Part shown: positions 1 through 8,336 of the stretch, one piece after another
How the letters are laid out: each line of letters opens with the position of its first letter
Numbering within the stretch: the stretch's first letter is position 1
Program-made: the position numbers and the translations under genes
Notes under the pieces: generated by a model
The model's input: only the letters and a program-made list of their open reading frames with translations
Database searches by the model: none
What the model was told of the DNA's origin: nothing
Source: an uncultured Muribaculaceae bacterium
GTDB lineage: Bacteria > Bacteroidota > Bacteroidia > Bacteroidales > Muribaculaceae
DNA: 49,666 nt
Reading direction: 5' to 3'
Assembly (NCBI GenBank): GCA_910585275.1
Contig: CAJUCW010000028.1
Location: forward strand, 1-49,666

Positions 1-104
1 AGATAACACTATACTCCGACATCTTCTCCGTCCACCGGAAAAATCCGCTGACCCGAAAGAATGAATTCGAATCCCCGCCAGAAAGGAAGCGGAGTGACCC
101 TCTC

Positions 105-140
105 AAAAAACAAAAGCCTGTTAGCATATGCTAACAGGCT
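105..140 (-). terminator. Intrinsic terminator of tRNA-Ser
   Basis: A perfect 11-bp inverted repeat (AGCCTGTTAGC, loop ATAT, GCTAACAGGCT) occupies 115-140. Read on the minus strand it is followed by a T-rich run (complement of 105-114). It lies 14 bp beyond the 3' end of the minus-strand tRNA-Ser gene, so it is the expected Rho-independent terminator of that transcript. Confidence 0.85.
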
Positions 141-153
141 TCATTATATTTAG

Positions 154-238
154 CGGAGAGGGAGGGATTCGAACCCCCGGAGGTGTGACCCTCAACGGTT
201 TTCAAGACCGCCGCAATCGACCACTCTGCCACCTCTCC
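154..238 (-). tRNA. tRNA-Ser (anticodon UGA)
   Basis: On the minus strand the 7-bp acceptor stem pairs GGAGAGG (232-238) with CCTCTCC (155-161), with discriminator G at 154. The anticodon loop CTTGAAA carries TGA, which reads UCA serine codons. The T-arm holds GGTTCGAATCC, and the 85-nt length and long variable arm fit a class II serine tRNA. The CCA end is not encoded, as is usual in Bacteroidetes. A consensus promoter lies 50 bp upstream and a terminator follows. Confidence 0.97.
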
Positions 239-287
239 CGGCAGAAGAACAGCCACGGCTTCGCGCCGCTACCGCTCATTTGCACTG

Positions 288-319
288 CAAAGTTAATAAC
301 ATTTTTTATTCCTTGCAAA
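288..319 (-). promoter_or_regulatory. Bacteroidetes-type promoter of tRNA-Ser
   Basis: On the minus strand TTTG (316-319) is followed after exactly 20 bp by TAACTTTG (288-295). This matches the Bacteroidetes primary-sigma -33/-7 consensus TTTG-N19-21-TAnnTTTG. The predicted start near 280 gives a short leader before the tRNA 5' end at 238. Confidence 0.85.
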
Positions 320-327
320 CTTTTTCG

Positions 328-335
328 TAATTTTG
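328..335 (+). promoter_or_regulatory. Possible -7 element for the acyltransferase gene
   Basis: TAATTTTG at 328-335 matches the -7 consensus TAnnTTTG on the plus strand, about 85 bp before the acyltransferase start. No TTTG is visible at the expected -33 distance, so this would be a weak promoter. It is divergent from, and almost abutting, the tRNA promoter. Confidence 0.35.
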
Positions 336-420
336 TGGCGTATTTTTAGCACCGACACCAAAAACTACACTTTATTTTACTAACTTTCAACACATTGAAA
401 CATCACACAATTCCATCATC

Positions 421-1527
421 ATGCAGCGAAACAATGTGATATCAATCGCCAAAGGGATAGCTATAATCCTTATGGTGGCAGGTCATGCGGAAGCTCCCGA
501 ACTCCTGACTAATTTCATCTATACGTTCCACATGCCTCTCTTCTTTATCACCGCAGGATATTTCTTCAACACCAAATATACCTCCGACCCTTGGTCTTTC
601 TGCGAAAAACGCTTCAAAGGGCTCTACATCCCTTTCATAAAATGGAGTCTGCTTTTCCTCTTGCTCCACAACGTGTTTTTCCACTTCGGAATCCTCAACG
701 AACAATATGGCAACTGGAGCGGCGGAGTAACCCATCCCTATTCCCTTCGCGATTTCGTGCATCGGCTCGTGCTGATATTCACATCCATGAGCGGATATGA
801 CGAATTCATGGCCGGGGCATTCTGGTTTTTCCGAGGATTGCTCGTGGCAAGCATACTTTTCCTCGTCCTTTTCAAACTCCTCGACAGCAAGTTGCGTCTC
901 TCCCCGCAAAAAACCGCCTTCATCATCTGTATAGGGGCACTGGCTTTCACCGCCCTTCGCATAGGGTTCGGTTTCAAACTGCGCTATATCCCCAACGGAG
1001 GGATGCGTGAAGTATGGGGACTTTTCTTCTTTGCCATCGGCTTCCTCTACCGCCGTTACGAACCCCGGATAAAGGAGCATTGGGCTCTCTTCTGCATATA
1101 TTTCCTTTTGCTTTGCGGCGCCGCCTGGCTGCATCTCTCAGGCATGAACAACAACGGCAAGATGATCGACGTGCTTACACTCCCGGCGACCGGCATTATC
1201 GGGTTCCTTGCCACACGCTACGTAGCCGGCGTCATAGACCGTAAAGGGAACGCCATTCGCGACACTCTCATATTCATAGGTGAAAACACGATTTACGTCT
1301 TCGTCTTCCACATCATATCGTTCAAACTCGTGAGCCTTGTAAAGATATGGTGGTACGACCTCGACTTCGCCCAAATCGGATGCCACATGGTCATACATGA
1401 AAACAACCACTCCGACCTGTTCTGGCTTGCATATACCATAGTCGGAGTGGCTGTGCCGTTGCTGTGCCTACATGCCTGGCGACGAGCCAAAACAATTAGC
1501 AAGGAGCAGGGAGCAATTAGCAATTAG
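421..1527 (+). CDS. Acyltransferase 3 family membrane protein
   Basis: The 368-residue integral membrane protein begins with the family's typical N-terminus: IAKGIAIILMVAGHAEAP with the conserved His, then a membrane segment ending FHMPLFFITAGYFF. About ten hydrophobic segments follow. Acyltransferase-3 proteins move acyl groups, often acetyl, onto sugars of exported or surface polysaccharides; the substrate here cannot be read. The gene is alone on the plus strand and converges on the mannan operon. Its last residues (TISKEQGAISN) are encoded by an AATTAGC-type repeat, so the natural C-terminus may have been altered by repeat invasion. The family call is secure and the acceptor is unknown. 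Confidence 0.85.
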   Translation: MQRNNVISIAKGIAIILMVAGHAEAPELLTNFIYTFHMPLFFITAGYFFNTKYTSDPWSFCEKRFKGLYIPFIKWSLLFLLLHNVFFHFGILNEQYGNWSGGVTHPYSLRDFVHRLVLIFTSMSGYDEFMAGAFWFFRGLLVASILFLVLFKLLDSKLRLSPQKTAFIICIGALAFTALRIGFGFKLRYIPNGGMREVWGLFFFAIGFLYRRYEPRIKEHWALFCIYFLLLCGAAWLHLSGMNNNGKMIDVLTLPATGIIGFLATRYVAGVIDRKGNAIRDTLIFIGENTIYVFVFHIISFKLVSLVKIWWYDLDFAQIGCHMVIHENNHSDLFWLAYTIVGVAVPLLCLHAWRRAKTISKEQGAISN

Positions 1528-1655
1528 AAATGAGGAATTATGATTAGCGATAAGAAATGAGAAATGAGAAATTATGATTACCAGTTAAATTTTGGTAATC
1601 ATAATTGCTAATTTCTAATCGCTCATTGCTAATTACTAATCGCTAATTCCTAATT
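1494..1655. repeat. Large imperfect inverted repeat between convergent genes
   Basis: This AT-rich block is built from variants of AATTAGC, AATTAG and AATGAG. The left arm (about 1525-1583) and right arm (1593-1655) form a long imperfect palindrome. Its core is a perfect 13-bp stem, ATTATGATTACCA at 1571-1583 with TGGTAATCATAAT at 1593-1605. The block contains the stop codons of both flanking genes (1525-1527 plus, 1636-1638 minus). It probably acts as a bidirectional terminator or transcript-end hairpin, and may also be a mobile or slippage-generated repeat. Confidence 0.7.
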
Positions 1656-2835
1656 GATGAATCGTTTCTATACCTTCGATGCACATTCTTGAATTGTGAT
1701 AGGGACATTTCCAGAATCCCGCTTTGTCATCAACCCTGTCGATAGAGCCGTCGGCGCCACGCCGGCACCAATACCATTCGCCGTTCTCGCAATCAATGAT
1801 ATGGTCTTTGATGTAACGCCAGCTCTGCGCCGCCTCCTTGATAAATTCCGGCTTACCGTGATAAGCGGCGAGATAGAGCTGGCCAATTACATTTTCCGCT
1901 TGCACCCACCAATGGAAGTCGGCATCGAGAGTGCCGTCGGCATGACGCTCGTAAACCATGCTTCCGTCTTCCTTCCTCCCTTCAAGGGCCGCCATGGCTA
2001 TCTTCTCCGTGGCGGCAAGGGTTTCCTTATAAAGGTCTTCGTCGCCGATTACCATTGCGGTCTCCAGCATAAGCCATGAAGCCTCGATGTCATGTCCGTA
2101 AGAAAATATGCCGTCTTCCCTCTTCCAGTCATCGTCGAAAAAGAGTCCGAGATGCCATGTCTTGCGGTCAAGTATGCGGTCGAGGAATATACGCAGCAAC
2201 CCTCGGGTGGCCGCGAGCAACTCTTCCGACCGCCACACCCTCAACAAGGCCGTGTAACCCTCCATGATGTGGAGGTGCGTGTTCATGGTTTTGGAAGCGT
2301 TGTCGTCCTTGTCGCTCAGACGCATGTCGGCAATCTTACACCAGTCGCGGGTCTGAGCCTCAATGTAACCGCCCTTGACACGGTCGAAGCTATGCGCCTC
2401 GATGTCGTTGAAAAGCGACTGCGCAAGACGCAGTGATTCCTCGTCGCCGGTAGCACGGTAATGCTCCGCCAGTCCATAGATGGTGAAGGCTATGGCATAA
2501 AACTGCTTCTTGGTGTCAAGCGGAGTGCCGTCGGCGTTGATGCTCCAATATACGCCCCCGTATGCCGGATCGATGAAATGCTCCTTGATGTAATCCCTGG
2601 CACGCAACGCCATGGCGGCGTATGTGTCATTGCCCGTCAGACGGTATGCCGCCGCAAAGCTCCAAAGAATACGCGCATTCAGTATCGCACCCTTGGGCGC
2701 ATCTTCGTCAAGGCGGTCGAAGCCGTCGCGTCTTCCGTAGAATCCCCCGCGGGGGTCAACCATTTTTTCCGTCCAATATGACAGGATATTTCCGTTCAGG
2801 CAGTCTTCAAACTCCCTTATCATTTCATTTTCCAT
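1636..2835 (-). CDS. Cellobiose/mannobiose 2-epimerase (AGE family)
   Basis: This 399-residue cytoplasmic (alpha/alpha)6-barrel enzyme has the length of characterised cellobiose 2-epimerases. Family motifs are visible: NARILWSF with Arg55, TMNTHLHIMEGYT with His187/His189, SYGHDIEASW with His248 and Glu251, and CPYHNSR with His380. In Bacteroides fragilis the orthologous enzyme converts beta-1,4-mannobiose to mannosylglucose, feeding the GH130 phosphorylase. The same gene order (GH26, GH130, transporter, epimerase) is present here. The gene is last in the operon, 22 bp after the symporter. Its final residues lie inside the inverted repeat downstream. An N-acylglucosamine 2-epimerase role is less likely given this context. 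Confidence 0.93.
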   Translation of the reverse strand: MENEMIREFEDCLNGNILSYWTEKMVDPRGGFYGRRDGFDRLDEDAPKGAILNARILWSFAAAYRLTGNDTYAAMALRARDYIKEHFIDPAYGGVYWSINADGTPLDTKKQFYAIAFTIYGLAEHYRATGDEESLRLAQSLFNDIEAHSFDRVKGGYIEAQTRDWCKIADMRLSDKDDNASKTMNTHLHIMEGYTALLRVWRSEELLAATRGLLRIFLDRILDRKTWHLGLFFDDDWKREDGIFSYGHDIEASWLMLETAMVIGDEDLYKETLAATEKIAMAALEGRKEDGSMVYERHADGTLDADFHWWVQAENVIGQLYLAAYHGKPEFIKEAAQSWRYIKDHIIDCENGEWYWCRRGADGSIDRVDDKAGFWKCPYHNSRMCIEGIETIHQLGISD

Positions 2836-2857
2836 AATCGTAAATCAAGAATCAGGT

Positions 2858-4309
2858 TCAAACATTTGCAAAATCGGTCATCTCGTCTTCCTCCGGAATG
2901 TCGCCCTGACGTGCTGCCGCCCTCTGCACCTTGAGTTTATCCACGATTTCATCCACCCTTTCCGTTGTGAGCGGATAGAACCACACCACGATTATGGCAA
3001 GAAGCGACACGGCTGCGGGGATAAAGCTCATGAGCATCCAAAGGCATGAAATAGCCGCCGAAGGCTGGTTGAGCACCACATCGGTAGCCTCCGAAGTGCG
3101 AGTGATATAGCCGCAGGCATCAAGCAACCAGAGCACGGCCGCGCCGCCTATCGCCCCACCGAACTTCTGCGCCATCGACGACGACGAGAAAATCAATCCC
3201 GTAGAAGCCGTCTTGTAGCGCAGTTCGGCATAGTCCGACACGTCGGCATACATCGACCATACCAGCGGTGACATGATGCCCGTGAGTATCGAAATCACTA
3301 TCTGGAACAAAAGCATAAGCCAGAATCCGGTCGGAGAGACGGGGAGCATGAAGAAGAGCACGCTGAAAACTATGAGCAATGCATTCACCATTATAAACGT
3401 GGTCTTCTTGCCAAGCTTTGCAGCCACCGGCACACACAACGCCACCCCGGCCATATTGGCCACCTCGCCGATGCTCAGGAAGAGGCCGGCATAGAAAAGA
3501 ATGGAGAGTGAGAAAAGTTCGAGATGGGCATCGAAACCGATGACGTCGGCAAAGAAATATGCCACGCTCGCACCCCTCACGGTGTTGAAGAGGTTGAAGC
3601 ACAACGCCGCGCCTATCAGGAGCCACCACGGGCGGTTGCTCAGGAGCGACTTGAAGTCTTTCCCTACGCTCACCGTGCTGTGGGTCTTGAGCCGTTCGCG
3701 GGTCATCTTGAAGCAGCAAAGGAAGAGCACGAAACATGCCGCGGCAATGACCACCATCGCTGCCTGCCAGCTGTGCTGCACGTTGAAGCCGTAAGAATCG
3801 CGGAAGAAGTCGCATAGCGGTTGCCAGGCGGCAAGGGCTATGAACGAACCTCCGTAGGCAAAAAACATCCTGAACGACGAGAACACCGTTTTTTGCTTCG
3901 GGTCGTCGCTCATCACCCCGAGCATAGCCCCGTAAGGCACGTTGATGGCGGTATATACCGTCATCATCATGATATAGGTGACATATGCCCATATAAGTTT
4001 CCCGGCATATGAAAAATCGGGGGTAGTGAAAAGCAGTATTCCGCAGATGGAGAACGGAGCCGCAATCCATAGAAGATAGGGGCGGTATTTCCCCCATCGG
4101 GTATTCGTGCGGTCGGCTATCACTCCCATGGCAGGGTCGGAGATGCCGTCCCATATACGGGTGATGAGCACGAGAAAGGCGGCGTCAACGAGCCGAAGTC
4201 CAAACACGTTGGAATAGAAGAAGGGCAGATAATAACTGAATACCTTCCAGAACATCGACGACGCCATGTCGCCGAAACCGTATCCGATTTTTTCTTTAAG
4301 CAGGTTCAT
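2858..4309 (-). CDS. GPH-family sugar:cation symporter (probable mannobiose importer)
   Basis: This is a 483-residue major facilitator protein with about 12 membrane segments. It opens with the typical glycoside-pentoside-hexuronide motif (KEKIGYGFGDMASSMFW) and has the RIWDGISDPAMGVIADRTNTRWGKYRP region (residues about 50-77) that marks the first cytoplasmic loop of this family. It would carry the disaccharide released in the periplasm across the inner membrane. It sits between the phosphorylase (70 bp upstream) and the epimerase (22 bp downstream), as the symporter does in the B. fragilis mannan operon. Substrate specificity is inferred from context only. Confidence 0.9.
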   Translation of the reverse strand: MNLLKEKIGYGFGDMASSMFWKVFSYYLPFFYSNVFGLRLVDAAFLVLITRIWDGISDPAMGVIADRTNTRWGKYRPYLLWIAAPFSICGILLFTTPDFSYAGKLIWAYVTYIMMMTVYTAINVPYGAMLGVMSDDPKQKTVFSSFRMFFAYGGSFIALAAWQPLCDFFRDSYGFNVQHSWQAAMVVIAAACFVLFLCCFKMTRERLKTHSTVSVGKDFKSLLSNRPWWLLIGAALCFNLFNTVRGASVAYFFADVIGFDAHLELFSLSILFYAGLFLSIGEVANMAGVALCVPVAAKLGKKTTFIMVNALLIVFSVLFFMLPVSPTGFWLMLLFQIVISILTGIMSPLVWSMYADVSDYAELRYKTASTGLIFSSSSMAQKFGGAIGGAAVLWLLDACGYITRTSEATDVVLNQPSAAISCLWMLMSFIPAAVSLLAIIVVWFYPLTTERVDEIVDKLKVQRAAARQGDIPEEDEMTDFANV

Positions 4310-4379
4310 AGGTTATATGGGCATACCATAGGGGCCACGCCCGGCATCTAAATTAATCAATTATCACCGGTTTTCAAAA

Positions 4380-5555
4380 TTATTTTCCGGATGCGAGGAA
4401 TTTCTCATTTTTCGAAATGAGCTCGTTGATGGTCTCAACGCTTTTGGAAGAGAGAAGCTTGTCTTCGGGAGTGTTGAGGCAATAATCCACAAGGCGGTCG
4501 ATCGTAGAGGTGGCAACATGCATGCGGGTGTCGCTCGATGCATAGTAGATGAACACCTTCCCGTCTTCGTCGGCAATCCAGCCGTTGGCAAAAAGCACGT
4601 TCATCACATCGCCAAGATATTCCTCTCCCTGAGGAGCCATGAAATAACCGCCGGGAGACGCTATTTTCTTCGAAGGGTCTTCGAGCGAGGTCATGTAGAG
4701 GTAAAGAACGTAGCGGAGGCCGTCGGCAGTGGCGCGCACTCCGTGGGCAAGATGGAGCCATCCTTTCGGAGTCTTGATGGGGTGCGGACCTTCGCCGTTT
4801 TTCACCTCCTTGATTGTGTGATAGAAGCGCTCATCCACAATCTTCTCTTCCGTCACCACGGCATCGGTGATATCGTCAACCAACGCCCAGCCGATACCGC
4901 CGCCGCTGCCCGTGTCGATAAATCCGTCCTGCGGACGAGTGTAGAGAGCATACTTGCCATCCACGAATTCAGGGTGAAGCACCACGTTGCGCTGCTGGCT
5001 CTTGCTCTTCAGGTCGGGGAGTCGCTCCCAGTTTACGAGGTCTTTCGTCCTCGCTATACCGGCGGTGGCGGTGGCTGCCGAAAGATTGCCGGGGCACGAA
5101 TCGTCATGGCGTTCCGCACAGAAAATGCCGTAGATATATCCGTCTTCGTGGGCGGTAAGGCGCATGTCATAGACGTTGGTGGCGGGCACCACGTCTTCCG
5201 GAAGCGTCACGGGGCGGTCCCAGAAGCGGAAATTGTCGATTCCGTTGGGGCTTTCAGCCACTGCGAAAAATGACTTGCGGTCATACCCTTCCACCCTAAC
5301 CACAAGAAGATACTTGCCGTTCCATTTCATGGCGCCGGCGTTAAGGGTGGCGTTTACCCCTATCCGCTCCATGAAATAAGGATTGGTGGCAGGATTGAAG
5401 TCATATCGCCATGTGAGCGGTATCATTCCGGGAGTCACCACCGGATTCTCATATCTCTCATATACCCCGTTCCCCTCGATGGCACGGTTCGGGCGTGTCA
5501 CGAGGCTCTCGAATTCGGCCTCAACCAACGCTTTTCTTTTTTCAAAAGTGTTCAT
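4380..5555 (-). CDS. 4-O-beta-D-mannosyl-D-glucose phosphorylase (GH130)
   Basis: This cytoplasmic phosphorylase cleaves mannosylglucose with phosphate to alpha-mannose-1-phosphate and glucose. The five-bladed-propeller family signatures are clear: ERIGVNATLNAGAMKW, FFAVAESPNGIDNFRFW, and ATNVYDMRLTAHEDG with the catalytic Asp at residue 130, then KSQQRNVVLHPEF and HTIKEVKNGEGPHPIKT. This strongly resembles the GH130_1 enzyme of B. fragilis. I chose the ATG at 5555, giving 391 residues. The in-frame ATG at 5588 would add the odd peptide MKIKIHIHTHR, and the short start puts the catalytic Asp close to its known family position (131). The product requires the epimerase encoded in the same operon. 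Confidence 0.95.
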   Translation of the reverse strand: MNTFEKRKALVEAEFESLVTRPNRAIEGNGVYERYENPVVTPGMIPLTWRYDFNPATNPYFMERIGVNATLNAGAMKWNGKYLLVVRVEGYDRKSFFAVAESPNGIDNFRFWDRPVTLPEDVVPATNVYDMRLTAHEDGYIYGIFCAERHDDSCPGNLSAATATAGIARTKDLVNWERLPDLKSKSQQRNVVLHPEFVDGKYALYTRPQDGFIDTGSGGGIGWALVDDITDAVVTEEKIVDERFYHTIKEVKNGEGPHPIKTPKGWLHLAHGVRATADGLRYVLYLYMTSLEDPSKKIASPGGYFMAPQGEEYLGDVMNVLFANGWIADEDGKVFIYYASSDTRMHVATSTIDRLVDYCLNTPEDKLLSSKSVETINELISKNEKFLASGK

Positions 5556-5605
5556 TCTGTGTGTGTGTATATGTATCTTTATTTTCAATCATACGGCATC
5601 CTTTT

Positions 5606-6709
5606 TCACTTGGAAGCCATCACGATTATAGAGTCGTTTGTAAATTTCTTGAAATCATCCTCAGCAGGGTGTCCCTTGAAAGGCACATAAAAATGCTCCG
5701 TCTTGTCGTGGGCGTTCCTCCACACCACGGCATACGCCACAGGATTCTCTTTCAGGATGGGAAGAAGCACTTCGGAATACCAATTCGGCATTACCACCCC
5801 TTCAAGTCCTGTTTCGGTGAAGGCAGCTATCTTGCCGTGCTCGCCGGCGAGTTTCCTCACGATGCCGAGACTGCGCGAAGCATCAGTCTTATATGCTTCC
5901 AGACCCTCTTCTCCGTTGAAGTGATAAACGTCGGTACCCATCACGTCAACATATTCGTCGCCCGGATAACGTTCCAGATATTGCTCTTCGCTCACCACGC
6001 GGTCGGGCGAATATGCCCACACCACATTGTCAACGCCTTCACGGTCGAAAACCTCTCGCATTTCGCGCCAAAGACCCTTATAGTCTTCCACGCTGCAGTT
6101 CTTGGCTCCCCACCAGAACCAACCGCCGGTGTGCTCGTGCCAAGGACGGAAAACCACCGCCACTTTTTCCCCCTCCGGGGTTTTGAGTGAATTAAACCAT
6201 GCGGCCAGCCTTTCGAGCTGTTCGCGATAAAGGGCCTTCACTGCCGGATCGTTGACCATACGGTGTACGATTGTGGTGTCGCTGACGTTCCAGCTGTCAA
6301 CGTTCTCGCCGGGGCTGTAAAGATGCCAGCTGAAAGTGTTGACGCCGCCACGCGCGTTCTGTGCGAGCACCTCGCGCCGCATCAGGTCGAAAGGCACACC
6401 GTCAAGATTGACGGTGTCGCCGAGTTCAAGGCGACCGAGGTCCCAGCTCATCATGCCGGGATATTTACCGGAAGTTTCGAGCACGTCGCTCCTCCCCTCA
6501 TCATATTTCCAGGAATGGCCATACACAGGGTCGTCATGATGCCCGAAGATGGTCTTCCCCCCTTTCTCCATATCCGCAAGCACGCTTATCAGCGAATCTG
6601 CGGGCGAGAGGGCGTTTTCTTCGGCTGCAGCGGGTTTCTTACCCCCGCCGCAGCTTGAAAGCGTCGCCATTGCCAGCGGCAATGCCATATATATCATTTT
6701 TCTCATCAT
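5606..6709 (-). CDS. GH26 beta-mannanase, lipoprotein
   Basis: The 367-residue protein has a signal peptide ending in lipobox LSSC with Cys20, so it is lipid-anchored. The catalytic TIM barrel carries the family acid/base motif FRPWHEHTGGWFWWG (Glu192) and the nucleophile in AFTETGLEG (Glu299). GH26 enzymes hydrolyse beta-1,4-mannan. The counterpart next to GH130 in the B. fragilis operon is an exo-acting mannobiose-releasing enzyme, so this copy is the better candidate for mannobiohydrolase, which is an inference from position. It starts 9 bp after the stop of a second, differently built GH26 gene. Confidence 0.93.
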   Translation of the reverse strand: MMRKMIYMALPLAMATLSSCGGGKKPAAAEENALSPADSLISVLADMEKGGKTIFGHHDDPVYGHSWKYDEGRSDVLETSGKYPGMMSWDLGRLELGDTVNLDGVPFDLMRREVLAQNARGGVNTFSWHLYSPGENVDSWNVSDTTIVHRMVNDPAVKALYREQLERLAAWFNSLKTPEGEKVAVVFRPWHEHTGGWFWWGAKNCSVEDYKGLWREMREVFDREGVDNVVWAYSPDRVVSEEQYLERYPGDEYVDVMGTDVYHFNGEEGLEAYKTDASRSLGIVRKLAGEHGKIAAFTETGLEGVVMPNWYSEVLLPILKENPVAYAVVWRNAHDKTEHFYVPFKGHPAEDDFKKFTNDSIIVMASK

Positions 6710-6718
6710 GTGCGTTTA

Positions 6719-8143
6719 TCAGAACTTTACGTCGCCCCGGTTGATTACGAGAGGATTGTCGAGCACGGTTTTCCATTCGTTGTTCTTGTTCCAATCCTTG
6801 AAGCCGTATTTCCCGTCGGTCATCTCATACCAGCTCATGAAATAGCTCCAGAGAGCGCCGTCGTTGAAGGCAGACTGCACGTCGAGAAGGTTGCCGCACT
6901 CGCTGAGTGCCACCATCTTCTTGCCCTCCACGAGGTTGTAAAGAAGTTCGAACTGTGCCGTCTGGTTGGTCAGAGCATCCACATAGAGGTCGGCGCCTAC
7001 CATATCCACCTTGTCGTCGCCGGGATAAGCCGCCTTAACCTTGTCAATCGAAGCAAGTTTACCCTCATCGCTGGTCTGAACGGTCCATACCCAGATAAGG
7101 TTGTTGATGCCGTGCTCCACGGTGAGCTTATTGTAGAGCCAATCCCAGAGCTGCTTGGTAACATCCACTCCTGAATTGCCCCACCAGAACCATGCTCCCC
7201 AGGAATAGTCGCCTGCAGCCTCATGGAACGGACGCCATATCACCGGAATATTCGCATCCCGGAGCAATTTAAGATATCCTGCGAGTTTCTCCACATCGGC
7301 GTTAGCCACGGTGTTTTCCCATGTGCCCTCCACGAGCACGTTCGAAGCCTTGAACTGGTTCTCAACCTCTTTGCCATCTACCGTGATTTTCTGGCTTGAC
7401 GTCAGGTTGTCGCTACCTTCTGCCACAGGCACATTCCAGTGCCATGTCATGGCGGGAACACTTCCTGCATCCCATACTCCCTTCACGGGGGTGATATCGC
7501 CGTAATCTATCCAGTTGGCAGGCGACGAAGCAAGATGTATGTAGTCGAAACCTACGATGGCCGGATATTTACCGGCAGACTCATACACGAGGTCGCTGAA
7601 CTCCGTGTCCCATGCCACTCCGCCCATCACTCCGGAAATCTGCTTCACGCCGTAGTTATGCACGAACACGTCGTAAAGGTTTTTCACCTCAGCCGAAGCA
7701 TTAGCGTTGACGAGAGTCGTGGTGAGTTTGCTCTTGTCGATAATCTGAACTTTGCCGGTGTTGAAATTGATGGTGAGTTCCGGTGCGAAAGTTTTCGACC
7801 CTATTCCAGCCACCGTGTTGGCAGGGATGTTGAACACGTATCGCTGTCCCCTTGAAAGGTTGAAGTTGGCGATAAGTTGGTTGCCGTTTATCACGCGTGG
7901 ATTATCCACTTCCTCGCCGTTCAAAGTGATTTTCGCATTCTGGCTGATGGCTATGTCATGGTCGTAGGTGACGACAATGTCGATTACGTCGGCAGCCACT
8001 TCCTCGCCGTCGGTGATGGAGGTAGCCGTCACGGCGATGTCGAAAGGCGCGGTCTCGCTCCAGTCGGGTTCATGGTCCTGGTTGCAGGCGGTCAGTCCAG
8101 GAAGGAGGAGGGCTGCTGCAAGTATATATGAATATCTTTTCAT
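6719..8143 (-). CDS. GH26 beta-mannanase with N-terminal Ig-like domain, lipoprotein
   Basis: The 474-residue protein has lipobox LTAC (Cys20). Residues about 30-130 form a bacterial Ig-like (SbsA-type) domain of the kind DGEEVAADVIDIVVTYDHDI. The GH26 barrel follows, with acid/base Glu308 in WRPFHEAAGDYSWGAWFWWG and nucleophile Glu415 in ALSECGNLL. The extra Ig domain and the longer barrel distinguish it from the neighbouring GH26. It is probably the surface endo-mannanase that releases oligosaccharides for the SusC/D importer. It lies downstream of a REPIN-like palindrome pair that separates it from the binding-protein genes; the two GH26 genes are otherwise tightly packed. Confidence 0.93.
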   Translation of the reverse strand: MKRYSYILAAALLLPGLTACNQDHEPDWSETAPFDIAVTATSITDGEEVAADVIDIVVTYDHDIAISQNAKITLNGEEVDNPRVINGNQLIANFNLSRGQRYVFNIPANTVAGIGSKTFAPELTINFNTGKVQIIDKSKLTTTLVNANASAEVKNLYDVFVHNYGVKQISGVMGGVAWDTEFSDLVYESAGKYPAIVGFDYIHLASSPANWIDYGDITPVKGVWDAGSVPAMTWHWNVPVAEGSDNLTSSQKITVDGKEVENQFKASNVLVEGTWENTVANADVEKLAGYLKLLRDANIPVIWRPFHEAAGDYSWGAWFWWGNSGVDVTKQLWDWLYNKLTVEHGINNLIWVWTVQTSDEGKLASIDKVKAAYPGDDKVDMVGADLYVDALTNQTAQFELLYNLVEGKKMVALSECGNLLDVQSAFNDGALWSYFMSWYEMTDGKYGFKDWNKNNEWKTVLDNPLVINRGDVKF

Positions 8144-8228
8144 TTAGGTCTGATGTGTGTATTGGGGTTGTTGGGGGTAATCAACGAAGCATAGTATAAA
8201 ATTTAACGATATATTGCATAATTCTTTA

Positions 8229-8303
8229 TGTAGGGACATGCCTTTGGCATGTTGGAATTGCGATTCGGCATTCCGGTCAAACATGCCGGAGCATGTCCCC
8301 ACA
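8229..8303. repeat. REPIN-like paired palindrome (copy A)
   Basis: Two hairpins face each other: TGTAGGGACATGCCTTTGGCATG at the left, and CATGCCGGAGCATGTCCCCACA at the right, which is nearly the reverse complement of the left end. The unit matches copies at 31586, 32722 and 39997. It is inside the mannan operon, between the IPT lipoprotein and GH26 genes, where a transcribed hairpin could set mRNA processing or stability. Confidence 0.75.
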
Positions 8304-8336
8304 TCGTTATTAACCTACTTCGTCAATCATTTTCAT

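Noticed and set aside
61..110. Possible tRNA 3'-end remnant or attachment site (ATTCGAATCCCCGCC) next to tRNA-Ser
   Set aside because: It resembles a T-arm only over a few bases, the stem does not pair, and it is not a copy of the tRNA-Ser 3' end.
128..349. 73-residue plus-strand frame over the tRNA gene
   Set aside because: It translates the complement of tRNA-Ser and its promoter, so coding is implausible.
5606..8143. The two GH26 genes as one frameshifted gene
   Set aside because: Each has its own signal peptide, lipobox and full pair of catalytic glutamates.
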